Part shown: positions 1 through 6,304 of the stretch, piece after piece | Numbering within the stretch: position 1 is the stretch's first letter | How the letters are laid out: every line of letters begins with the position of its first letter | Origin: JBBDXA01 sp040902585 | Lineage (GTDB): Bacteria; Planctomycetota; Phycisphaerae; Phycisphaerales; Phycisphaeraceae | DNA length: 11,009 bases | Direction of reading: 5' to 3' | Assembly: GCA_040902585.1 (NCBI GenBank) | Contig: JBBDXA010000258.1 | Span: 1 to 11,009 of the forward strand | The notes under the pieces: generated by a model | Database searches by the model: none | The model's input: the letters and a program-made list of their open reading frames with translations, nothing else | Told to the model about the DNA's origin: nothing | Program-made: the position numbers and the translations under genes

Positions 1-225
1 TCCGCGTGTCTGATTATCGCCATCCGCACGATGCTCTTCGACCCTTCTCAGCAGCGCGTGTATTACTCCGTGGGCGGCGGCATCGTCGCCGACTCGAAGC
101 CCGATGCGGAGTTTGATGAGACGATCCACAAAGCCCAGGCGATGCTCAAGGCATTGACCGGGCAAATGAAAACCGCCGGGCGTGTTACCTCGGAGGAAAC
201 ACGCCCGGCGATCAAAGGTTCGTGA
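1..225 (+). CDS. pabB: Aminodeoxychorismate synthase component I (PabB-like), C-terminal fragment
   Basis: The gene enters from the left edge, and only the last 74 residues are present, in frame from base 1. The visible part begins with IIAIRTMLFD and continues through VYYSVGGGIVADS to a final helix ETIHKAQAMLKAL. This is the conserved end of the chorismate-binding fold shared by PabB, TrpE and isochorismate synthases. GGGIVADS after VYYS resembles PabB more than TrpE, which usually has AGAGIVADS. PabB forms 4-amino-4-deoxychorismate from chorismate with ammonia from a glutaminase partner, in cytosolic folate synthesis. The fold normally ends near the final helix. The last 17 or so residues (TAGRVTSEETRPAIKGS) are encoded largely by a large DNA hairpin at 174-210 and look like an added tail. 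The family is near certain. The PabB rather than TrpE assignment rests on a short fragment, because the catalytic part lies outside the window. Confidence 0.82.
   Translation, partial: SACLIIAIRTMLFDPSQQRVYYSVGGGIVADSKPDAEFDETIHKAQAMLKALTGQMKTAGRVTSEETRPAIKGS
174..210. repeat. GC-rich hairpin inside the 3' end of pabB
   Basis: A perfect 13-bp inverted repeat has left arm CGCCGGGCGTGTT at 174-186 and right arm AACACGCCCGGCG at 198-210. The 11-nt loop could pair further (CCT with AGG). It lies inside the coding sequence, 13 bases before the stop codon, and encodes most of a C-terminal extension. No T-run follows on the + strand, so it is not a classical intrinsic terminator. It could still slow or stop transcription, or protect the mRNA end. 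Its sequence differs from the 31-bp palindrome family found elsewhere in the window. Confidence 0.75.
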
Positions 226-347
226 GCACCATCGGGGAGCACCATCCCGACAGGGTGGTGCTGATCGCCAACGTCTGTCAAGGGTGCGACGCAGCACCTT
301 CGAAAATCCGGGAGCCAATAGCACCACCCTGTCGGGATGGTGCTCCC
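224..347. repeat. Inverted pair of palindromic repeats between convergent genes (locus 1)
   Basis: Two palindromic units sit head to head. Unit 1 (235-262) reads GGGAGCACCA-TCCCGACAGGG-TGGTGCT. Unit 2 (320-347) is its exact reverse complement over 28 bases, so the two form a perfect 28-bp inverted repeat around a 57-bp centre. Each unit is itself a hairpin (AGCACCA against TGGTGCT). Unit 1 is preceded by a partial direct copy, GAGCACCATC at 224-233. Unit 2 is preceded by GGGAGC at 310-315, which can pair with GCTCCC at 342-347, as if CAATAGC had been inserted into a full unit. The array fills the gap between the pabB stop (225) and the DUF4139 stop (353-355), so it may act as a two-way transcription terminator. 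REP/BIME-like elements are the nearest known analogue. Confidence 0.85.
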
Positions 348-352
348 AGAGT

Positions 353-2401
353 TCAGTTCAGATCCAGACTGTTCACGTAATTCGCCAGTTCATCTCGCTT
401 CGCATCAACCTTCTTCTGCGTTGAAACAATGTCCGCTTCCAGCTTCTCAATCTGGTTCTCTTCTTCGGTCAGCTTCTCGAGGTATCGCTTGCCGAGCGTC
501 GAGTCGCGGCCGACGGTTTCGATGTTCTTGCGAAGCCGATCCTGCCCTTGTTCGATCAACCGCTTCTCCTGCTGGAGGCGATTCACATGCGCCTGAAGCT
601 CGTTGAGTTCCTGCTGAAGCGTCGCCGCCTTCTGAAGCGCGGCCTTGATCTTGTCCGAGATCGCGCCCTCGGTCATGTAGCCGAGGTACGTGTTCGGATG
701 GGCATTCATGATGGTGATGCTCTGCGTCGCGGGCTGCTGCTCTTCGACGACGAAGTCACCGACATCCTTGCCATCGATGGGCACGCGGAAGCGGTAGACC
801 TGCGGCGTCTTCTCCTCAAAGGATTTGGGCTGCGTGAGGTTGCGGCCGTTGACGAAAGGATGCTCGATGATGAGCGTCTTCTTGCCGTCAGCCTTGCTCT
901 TGACTTTGTAGGTCTGCGTGTAGGTCTGCATGCGGTTGACGTAAAGCACGCCGCGCACGAGGCGGGCCGAGGTGATCTTCTGACTGCTGCTGTTGCAAGG
1001 ATCGATCGTGACGGTCAGATCCATCGCGTAGCTGAGCAGGCGTTTCTCATCGACGGCCAGGTGATCGAGGCGGGCATCACCTGCGTAGGTCGAGCCGTCG
1101 AAGACTGTGACAGGGCCCGCGGGCAGCTTCATGCCGGTGTCGTTGATGAGGTACACGCCGTTCAAGGGATGGGTCGCGTGCTGGGCCTGGTTGTAGATGC
1201 TGATCTTCTCGGCTTTCACAGCCTGGTTGACGATGGGAAGCATCGCAGCGCGGTGACGCTGCATGTTGACCGGGTGATGAATGGTGAACTGGAAGAGTTC
1301 ACCGACGGAGCCGCCGGAGACGACGGACTGCACGCTGCCGCCCAGGTCGAAGCGGGCATCGGCATCGGCGGCAGGCGCACCTGCGAAGCGGGCGCTTTCG
1401 GCGGACTTGGCAGCAGGTGCCATCGCCCGGCTGCGTGCAAAACCATCCATTTTCTCATTCGCCTCCGCCAGCGCCTTGCCCTTTCTGTTCGCTTCGATGC
1501 CTTCTTCGTACAGGCGCGGACGCAGCGAGGCGTATCGCTCCGTTTCCACCACAGGCCGATCGACGAACAGCGGCGTGTACAGATCCTGAATGAAGGAAAT
1601 CGGCCGCCCGCTCACGAGCGACATGCTGATATTTTTCCAGTCGTTCTCGCTGACGTTCTCCACGATCGCCCAGCCCTGAAGCAGCGGCTTCTCAGCGGAG
1701 AGATCGAGGCGATACGACGTCTTCCACACGGGGCTCTCGACGAGGTAGCCGATGCGCACGCGGCGTTTGCCCTTGCCGGTAAAGCGGACATCGACAGCCT
1801 TGCGATCCTGATCGCGAGCGCCGATGAGCAGCGTGAGCGCTTCGTTGAGTTCGTTCTGCATTTTCGGATCAGTCAGGGTCAGGCTCTGCATGCTCGACAT
1901 CTTGACGGACTGAATGCCCTTGGCGGTGACGATGCGAATGATGTGTTCGGTGACTTTGGTGGGCGGCTCGCCGACGACTTTCTCTTCCTTCTCGACGCTG
2001 AGGATCTTGCCGACGATGCCATCGACATTGATCTCCGCGCCACGAAGCTGGGCGAGCAGTTCGGGCAGCGTGGGGGCGTCGCTGATGTCGACGCCGAAGG
2101 ACCGGAGCACGCGCTCGACGGGTTCCTTCGAGGCGTAGGCGACGGTGGTGATGGTGCCGCCGTCCAGGTCCATGAGCACCATGCTCTTGAGGATGTCGTT
2201 GATCTGCTCGCTCTTGAACATGAGGCGTGCGATCGAGTCACCTTCAACGGTGCCGCTGTGTTCGAAGTAGCCGACTCCGGAGGAAAAGAGCACGGCCTTG
2301 GTGACGGGCAGGTCAGCCGGCTTGTCTTCCTGGGCGAGCAGCGGTGTGATGATGAACGCCAGCAGAAGCGAAGCAGAGACGACTTGGATAGAACGAAACA
2401 T
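353..2401 (-). CDS. Secreted DUF4139 domain-containing protein with C-terminal coiled coil
   Basis: This is a 682-residue protein. The frame stays open further upstream, but the ATG at 2401 is chosen for two reasons: AGGGAGGG lies five bases before it, and the protein then starts with a signal peptide (MFRSIQVV, a hydrophobic stretch to residue 23, likely cleavage after PLLA). Residues 30-200 form a first domain (VTKAVLFSSGVGYFEH, then EQINDILKSMVLMDLDGG). Residues 210-560 carry the DUF4139-like beta-rich region, including VESPVWKTSYRLDL and LQGWAIVENVSENDWKN. An Ala/Ser/Gly-rich linker (about 325-365) interrupts it. Residues 583-677 are a long charged heptad-like coiled coil. The family, which includes MuiA-like proteins, has no established biochemical role. 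An exported envelope protein is inferred. A consensus-like TTGACA lies well upstream (near 2555, minus strand) but has no convincing -10 element. The convergent pabB side carries palindromic repeats that may end this transcript. Confidence 0.85.
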   Translation of the reverse strand: MFRSIQVVSASLLLAFIITPLLAQEDKPADLPVTKAVLFSSGVGYFEHSGTVEGDSIARLMFKSEQINDILKSMVLMDLDGGTITTVAYASKEPVERVLRSFGVDISDAPTLPELLAQLRGAEINVDGIVGKILSVEKEEKVVGEPPTKVTEHIIRIVTAKGIQSVKMSSMQSLTLTDPKMQNELNEALTLLIGARDQDRKAVDVRFTGKGKRRVRIGYLVESPVWKTSYRLDLSAEKPLLQGWAIVENVSENDWKNISMSLVSGRPISFIQDLYTPLFVDRPVVETERYASLRPRLYEEGIEANRKGKALAEANEKMDGFARSRAMAPAAKSAESARFAGAPAADADARFDLGGSVQSVVSGGSVGELFQFTIHHPVNMQRHRAAMLPIVNQAVKAEKISIYNQAQHATHPLNGVYLINDTGMKLPAGPVTVFDGSTYAGDARLDHLAVDEKRLLSYAMDLTVTIDPCNSSSQKITSARLVRGVLYVNRMQTYTQTYKVKSKADGKKTLIIEHPFVNGRNLTQPKSFEEKTPQVYRFRVPIDGKDVGDFVVEEQQPATQSITIMNAHPNTYLGYMTEGAISDKIKAALQKAATLQQELNELQAHVNRLQQEKRLIEQGQDRLRKNIETVGRDSTLGKRYLEKLTEEENQIEKLEADIVSTQKKVDAKRDELANYVNSLDLN

Positions 2402-2406
2402 GGAAA

Positions 2407-2414
2407 CCCTCCCT
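2407..2414 (-). promoter_or_regulatory. Ribosome binding site of the DUF4139 gene
   Basis: On the minus strand AGGGAGGG lies five bases before the ATG at 2401. It is one of the few strong Shine-Dalgarno sequences here, and it fixes the start at the signal-peptide methionine rather than at an in-frame start 165 bases upstream. Confidence 0.75.
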
Positions 2415-2594
2415 GGGGTATGAAGGTGCGGACAGGTCACAACCAACCGCGCGGTCCCGGTAAGAGAGCAGACGCTCGTGAAGGGAGAATGTTCAACGGT
2501 TCGTGGGAGAAAGGGATGAACAAGGGGCGAAATCGGAACGAGCCATTCGGCATTTTCCGATGTCAAAGCTCAGGTTTCGCCTCCCCAAGCGGCC

Positions 2595-2783
2595 TCAGCC
2601 CGCCATGCGGGGTGCGTCCAGGTCTTCCAGCTCATCCAGCAGCAGGCGAACGGTGGCGGCCAGTTCCGCGTAGACGGCGGACTCCTCCGGCCGACCTTCG
2701 ATCGCCAGGGCAAGCTGCTTGCGGCGCGTCTCAGCCAGCATCCGTGCGGCGTGGTCGCGACTGTCCAACTGATCGATCAACAT
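2595..2783 (-). CDS. Small hypothetical protein
   Basis: A 62-residue protein is read from the ATG at 2783, chosen because AGGAG lies eight bases upstream (2792-2796 on the minus strand). Upstream in-frame starts exist at 2801, 2804 and a GTG at 2858, giving up to 87 residues. The weaker GAGG at 2807-2810 could serve the 2801 start. The product begins MLIDQLDSRDHAARM and is rich in Ala, Leu, Arg and Glu. It looks almost wholly helical (ETRRKQLALA, then AELAATVRLLLDELEDL), with amphipathic spacing that could give a short coiled coil or helical hairpin. There is no Cys, signal peptide or membrane segment. It sits alone between dtd and the DUF4139 gene, separated from each by about 190-200 bases. 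I do not recognise a family. Coding status is supported by the ribosome binding site and plausible composition only. Confidence 0.5.
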   Translation of the reverse strand: MLIDQLDSRDHAARMLAETRRKQLALAIEGRPEESAVYAELAATVRLLLDELEDLDAPRMAG

Positions 2784-2890
2784 ACCGATATCTCCTGCCA
2801 TCATGGCCTCATACCGCCTTTCCGGGATTGAATGTTCCAAGCCCCAAATGTAAAGCACGGAAGTGTTGCCACCGAAAGGATCGGCTACGA

Positions 2891-2921
2891 GGGCAGGGCA
2901 ACCTTAATTATCCCCCTGCCC
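2891..2921. terminator. Inverted repeat downstream of dtd, possible terminator
   Basis: GGGCAGGG at 2891-2898 is the reverse complement of CCCTGCCC at 2914-2921, with a 15-nt AT-containing loop. It lies 65 bases past the dtd stop on the minus strand and before the small hypothetical gene. No T-run follows, so it is at best a weak terminator. The right arm is also part of a short direct repeat (CCCTG, twice). Confidence 0.35.
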
Positions 2922-2985
2922 CTGCCCCGGAATACCCCGACGGCTCGGCGGACCTCGCCATCGGGCTTGGGGGGTCTGGTCGGGT

Positions 2986-3444
2986 TCATGGAACGGGCAG
3001 TTCGGCGCTGTCGAGCCAGATCGTGACGGGGCCTGAGTTCTGGATGTTGACGTGCATGTCCGCGCCGAAGACGCCGGTGGCGACATGTTTGACGCCGAGG
3101 GTGCGAAGGCGGGCGGCGAAGTGGTCACACAGGGGCGAGGCGAGTTCGGGCCGGGCGGCTTCGGTGAAGCTGGGCCGGCGACCTTTGCGGGCGTCTGCGA
3201 AGAGCGTGAACTGCGAGACGACGAGGGCTTCGCCTGCGACATCCAGAAGCGAACGATTGAACTTGCCTGCCTCGTCGTTGAAGATGCGAAGGTTGACTAT
3301 TTTTTCAGCCATGCGATCGGCGATGGGCTGCGTGTCGGTGGGGCTGATACCGGTGAGCAGGACGAGGCCGTGGTTGATCTGGCCGACGATGGAGCCATCG
3401 ACGGTGACGGAGGCGGAGGTGACGCGTTGGAGGAGGATGCGCAT
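2986..3444 (-). CDS. dtd: D-aminoacyl-tRNA deacylase
   Basis: The 152-residue protein is close to the usual DTD length of about 145. It opens with MRILLQRVTSASVTVDG, the typical first beta strand. The two family signatures are both intact: SQFTL (the SQxT motif, about residues 88-92) and NSGPVT near residue 138, which supplies the cross-subunit Gly-cisPro motif for chiral proofreading. DTD acts in the cytosol as a dimer. It hydrolyses the ester bond of D-aminoacyl-tRNAs and also removes glycine mischarged on tRNA(Ala), which keeps D-amino acids out of protein. The ATG at 3444 is preceded by TTTTTCCCC and has no Shine-Dalgarno sequence. The gene follows the response regulator on the same strand across an 88-base gap full of repeats, so co-transcription is uncertain. 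The identification is strong. Confidence 0.95.
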   Translation of the reverse strand: MRILLQRVTSASVTVDGSIVGQINHGLVLLTGISPTDTQPIADRMAEKIVNLRIFNDEAGKFNRSLLDVAGEALVVSQFTLFADARKGRRPSFTEAARPELASPLCDHFAARLRTLGVKHVATGVFGADMHVNIQNSGPVTIWLDSAELPVP

Positions 3445-3450
3445 GGGGAA

Positions 3451-3532
3451 AAACAGAAAAGCTCAAAAGCAGAAAAGCAAAAAATCAGAACGTTCGGAAG
3501 CAGACATTTTCTGCTTTTCTGCTTTTCTGATT
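3451..3532. repeat. AAAAGCAG-type inverted and direct repeats between response regulator and dtd
   Basis: A perfect 15-bp inverted repeat has AAAAGCAGAAAAGCA at 3465-3479 and its reverse complement at 3512-3526. A second overlapping pair is AATCAGAA at 3482-3489 with TTCTGATT at 3525-3532. Further CAGAAAAG units lie at 3454-3461, and the palindrome GAACGTTC is near the centre. The region is strikingly A-rich on one half and T-rich on the other, unlike the GC-rich surroundings. On the minus strand, hairpin formation just after the response regulator stop, followed by T-rich sequence, could end its transcript. The unit resembles no repeat I can name. Confidence 0.75.
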
Positions 3533-4180
3533 TCAGACCTCATACCCTTCCTTCTGATACTCGTTCAATCGGTAGTACAGCGTGCGCACACTGATGCCCA
3601 GTTCATCGGCCGTGGCGTTGCGGTTGCCGGTGTTGCGCTTCAAGGCGGCGAGAATGTGATCGCGTTCGATCTCGCGAAGCGTTGCACTGCCGCGATCCTC
3701 GGCCGAGGGCAGCGGCGTGTCGTCCATCGCTTCCGCTTCGGCGGCGGCGGCGAGCGCGGGCTTCTGGCGCGGCGGTTCCTTAATGCGTTTGCGGGCATGA
3801 TCGAGCGCCGTTTCCAGATCACCCAGCGGGCAGGGCTTGGTGAGGAAGTCCGCGACGTCCAGCTTGATCGCATGCCGCGCCGTTTCCAGATCGCCAAAGC
3901 CGGTGAGAATCACCACCTGCGTGCGCGGCCACTTCTCGCGCACGATCGCGAAGAACTCCAGCCCGCTCATGCCCGGCAGATTCAGGTCCAGCACGATCAC
4001 CTGGTGCGGCTGCTTCTCCATGACCTTCACCGCTTCCTCGCCGGATTTGGCGGCATCACCGGTGAAGCCCATGTCGGGCAGCGCGTGCAGGAGCAGCTCG
4101 CGCAGGCGCGGTTCATCCTCCACGATCAGCACGCGGAGCGTTTCATCCATGGCGTCGAATTCGGCGGTGTGGTTGGACAT
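3533..4180 (-). CDS. Two-component response regulator with Fis-type HTH (PrrA/ActR-like architecture)
   Basis: The protein has 215 residues. Residues 15-130 form a receiver domain: acidic pair E21/D22, phospho-acceptor D65 in VIVLDLNLPG, T93 in ILTGFGD, and K115 in FLTKPCP. A Pro/Ala-rich linker (133-160) follows. The C-terminal 165-210 segment (LREIERDHILAALKRNTGNRNATADELGIS) is the Fis-type helix-turn-helix found at the end of NtrC-family regulators. The sigma-54-interacting AAA+ domain is absent, as in the RegA/PrrA/ActR group, so it probably binds DNA directly with ordinary sigma factors. The target genes are unknown. The start at 4180 (MSNHTAEF) and an internal ATG at 4150 (MDETLRVL) are both possible, and neither has a good ribosome binding site. 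It lies 60 bases after its probable partner kinase, with a palindromic repeat between them. Confidence 0.93.
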   Translation of the reverse strand: MSNHTAEFDAMDETLRVLIVEDEPRLRELLLHALPDMGFTGDAAKSGEEAVKVMEKQPHQVIVLDLNLPGMSGLEFFAIVREKWPRTQVVILTGFGDLETARHAIKLDVADFLTKPCPLGDLETALDHARKRIKEPPRQKPALAAAAEAEAMDDTPLPSAEDRGSATLREIERDHILAALKRNTGNRNATADELGISVRTLYYRLNEYQKEGYEV

Positions 4181-4209
4181 GGCAAAAGTTTAACAAGTGC
4201 CCGCTTCAC

Positions 4210-4240
4210 GGGAGCACCACCCCGACAGGATGGTGCTCCC
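4210..4240. repeat. Palindromic repeat between kinase and response regulator (locus 2)
   Basis: This is the cleanest full copy of the family. The arms GGGAGCACCA (4210-4219) and TGGTGCTCCC (4231-4240) pair perfectly over 10 bp around the core CCCCGACAGGA. It ends exactly at the base before the kinase stop codon (4241-4243). Compared with the unit at 235-262 it differs at two facing positions (T to C, G to A), which alter one facing base pair. On the kinase transcript it would form a hairpin right after the stop codon and about 30 bases before the response regulator start. Confidence 0.85.
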
Positions 4241-5716
4241 TCACGCCGCGGGCAGTTCCACCGTAAACCGGCTGCCTTTGTTCAACCCTTCGCTTACGGC
4301 GTGAATGCGCCCGCCATGCTGTTCCACGATGGCGTGCGTGATCGACAGCCCCAGCCCCGTGCCGCGCTCCTGGCCTTCGCCCGGGGCACCGCGCTTCTGC
4401 GTGAAGAACGGTTCGAAGATGTGATCCAGCGTGTACTGATTCATGCCTTTGCCGTTGTCGGTCACGCTCAGCGTCACGCGCGGTCCGTTTCGCCGCGTTT
4501 CGATCGTCACCCGGCCGCGATGGCTGTCCACCGCTTCAAGGCCGTTGATCACCAGATTGAGCAGCACCTGCCGTAGCTCGGTTTCGTTGCCCAAGACGAC
4601 CGCGCCTTCATCGACCTGTTCCGACTCGAGCACGCGCAGGTCGATCTTGCGATCGCGATAGCGCGGCAGCCCCTGCACGACCTCGGCCACATCATGGGAG
4701 ATGCGGGCGAGCGAAACAGGGTGCCGCTGTTCGTCACTGCCCGGCCCGGAGCGGACGAGCGAAAGGAGCTTCTCGATGATCTTCTTGCAGCGGATCGCTT
4801 CATCGCACACGATCTGCAAGGCTTTCTGTGCCTGCTCGGGTGCGTCGGCCGCTTTGTTCTTCAGCTTGCGGAGCGAGAGTTCCGCGTAGCCGGACATGAT
4901 GCCCAGCGGGTTGTTGATCTCATGCGCCACGCCCGCGGCGAGGAACCCCACGCTCGCCAGCCGCTCGGAAAGCACAAGTTCCTTGCTCTTGATCGCGACC
5001 TTGGTTTCCAGATCGCGATACAGGCCTTCGAGTTCGGTGGCCATTTCGTTGAAGTCCCGCGCCAGTTCGACGAACTCGCGGTCGCCCGATTCATCGACTC
5101 GTTCGCCGAACTTGCCGGAGGCGACGGTGCGCACGCCTTGCCGCAGGCGGCGCAGCGGGAGCATGACGCTGCGGTACTGCCAGACAATGATCGCGGCCGC
5201 GGCGAATGTGACGATGGAGGCCACGCTGATGATCAGCGCGAGGACGAAGTGTTGCCGGCCCTGTGCGTGCGTCTGGGCCGCCTGAATCGTCTGGTTGATT
5301 CGGCTGCCTTGACGCGCCAGGTGTCCGACCACGCCGTTGATCGCGGCGATCTGTTCCTCGACGGTGGGCGGGAAGACGCTGGTGGAGTGTTCGATGCGGT
5401 AAACGATGCTCTTGAGCGCGGCCAGCGCGGGCACATCATCACCGCGTTCCTGCTGGAGCAGCGTCAGGCGCACGACGGTGTCTTCCAGTTCGCGAAGGAT
5501 GCGGGCATCGCCGGATTCACCGGCTTCGAGGAAGGCCCGCGCCCGCGCGAGGGCGGGACCGATCTCGTAGACGGACCTGAGCTTTTCATATTCCGCCAGG
5601 GCGGTGTCCAGATCGGCACTGAGGCCGGTAACACCGACGATGGCCGCGCCGCTGATCACCAGCAGGCTCAGCACCAGGGCGGCGGTCGCGATGCTCATGC
5701 GGCGTGCAAGGGTCAT
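4241..5716 (-). CDS. Membrane sensor histidine kinase (HAMP-HisKA-HATPase_c)
   Basis: The protein has 491 residues. A first membrane helix (about 9-31) and a second (about 157-179) bracket a periplasmic, helix-rich sensor region of about 125 residues with no recognised ligand motif. A HAMP linker (about 183-235, LPLRRLRQGVRTVASGKFGE) follows, then a short coiled coil. The HisKA H-box is FLAAGVAHEINNPLG with the phospho-accepting histidine H265. The ATP-binding domain has an N-box around N391 (LVINGLEA), a G1 box DNGKG at 420-424, an F-box FEPFF at 434-438 and a G2 box GTGLGLS at 452-458. All catalytic motifs are intact, so it should autophosphorylate and pass phosphate to the adjacent regulator. 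The ATG at 5716 lacks a clear Shine-Dalgarno sequence but gives the positively charged MTLARR start expected before the first helix. It is divergent from the PilZ gene, so regulation could be shared. Confidence 0.95.
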   Translation of the reverse strand: MTLARRMSIATAALVLSLLVISGAAIVGVTGLSADLDTALAEYEKLRSVYEIGPALARARAFLEAGESGDARILRELEDTVVRLTLLQQERGDDVPALAALKSIVYRIEHSTSVFPPTVEEQIAAINGVVGHLARQGSRINQTIQAAQTHAQGRQHFVLALIISVASIVTFAAAAIIVWQYRSVMLPLRRLRQGVRTVASGKFGERVDESGDREFVELARDFNEMATELEGLYRDLETKVAIKSKELVLSERLASVGFLAAGVAHEINNPLGIMSGYAELSLRKLKNKAADAPEQAQKALQIVCDEAIRCKKIIEKLLSLVRSGPGSDEQRHPVSLARISHDVAEVVQGLPRYRDRKIDLRVLESEQVDEGAVVLGNETELRQVLLNLVINGLEAVDSHRGRVTIETRRNGPRVTLSVTDNGKGMNQYTLDHIFEPFFTQKRGAPGEGQERGTGLGLSITHAIVEQHGGRIHAVSEGLNKGSRFTVELPAA

Positions 5717-5790
5717 GACTTTTCACAGCGAAGACCTGAGGAACGGCTTTCGTAAAGCGAGTGAAACGACACGTTCCACTGACCGATAGT

Positions 5791-6243
5791 ATGCGCGTGG
5801 CGAACACCAGAGACCATCAGACGCGCGTAGCCTATCGGGACCTGCTTCGACTCTCGCAGGCGGACCTGCAGGCGATCCTCGCGGACCTTCGACCTCGCAA
5901 GGAGGTCGATGAGGAAGTGGTCGTCCGCAGGCAACACAAGCGGAACACCTACACCGAGGAGGCCTTGTTGCTCCTGGAGATCAAGTCCCAGCAGGAAGAG
6001 ACTCCGTTTCTGGTCAAGTGTGCCGACCTCAGCGCGGGCGGCCTGGGCCTTTTGCACGGCGGATTCGTGCATACCGGTCAGCCCTGCGTCATCACTCTCG
6101 TCTCGCGCCGCAAGGCGGGCATGCGCATCAAGGGTACCGTGGCCAGGTGTGTCCATGTTCGCGGGCATGTTCACCTCATCGGCGTGAAGTTCAACGAAGC
6201 CATCGACGAAACGCAATTGGCTCAATTTGAACTGGCAGCGTGA
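5791..6243 (+). CDS. PilZ-domain protein (probable c-di-GMP binding)
   Basis: The protein has 150 residues from the ATG at 5791. A GTG at 5761 would add ten residues and cannot be excluded, because neither start has a Shine-Dalgarno sequence. Residues below are numbered from that GTG. The N-terminal 50 residues are helical (YRDLLRLSQADLQAILADL). A PilZ beta barrel follows. It has the RxxxR switch motif in VRRQHKR (R57-R61) and ADLSAGGLG (D89-G94), corresponding to the DxSxxG motif, then IKGTVARCVHV and IGVKFNE, the usual late strands. Both motifs that grip cyclic di-GMP are present, so binding is expected. PilZ proteins relay that signal to motility, exopolysaccharide or transcription partners, and the partner here cannot be told. 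It is divergent from the sensor kinase and converges on threonine synthase. It has no membrane segment. Confidence 0.85.
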   Translation: MRVANTRDHQTRVAYRDLLRLSQADLQAILADLRPRKEVDEEVVVRRQHKRNTYTEEALLLLEIKSQQEETPFLVKCADLSAGGLGLLHGGFVHTGQPCVITLVSRRKAGMRIKGTVARCVHVRGHVHLIGVKFNEAIDETQLAQFELAA

Positions 6244-6304
6244 GAGGGAACGTCCTGAGTCCTGAGACGTGGGCCTTGTGTCGGGCATCCTGGCTTCTGC
6301 ATCT

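Noticed and set aside
2170..2185. GAGCACCAT within the DUF4139 gene as a further copy of the palindrome
   Set aside because: Only nine bases of one arm match, the core and second arm are absent, and it is explained by codons.
548..4576. A 1342-codon open frame on the + strand opposite the DUF4139 gene, dtd, the response regulator and the kinase
   Set aside because: It runs antisense to four genes with recognisable domains and crosses their gaps. Its translation is low-complexity and rich in Arg, His, Asp and Gly, without any domain, as expected from GC-rich third positions. It is the mirror of real genes.
4694..5755. A 353-codon + strand frame opposite the histidine kinase
   Set aside because: The opposite strand has every kinase motif in order, and this frame has no recognisable domain.
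6244..6304. A terminator between the convergent PilZ and threonine synthase genes
   Set aside because: Only a tandem GTCCTGA duplication (6252-6265) and a 5-bp stem (ACGTC/GACGT) are present, too weak and without a T-run.
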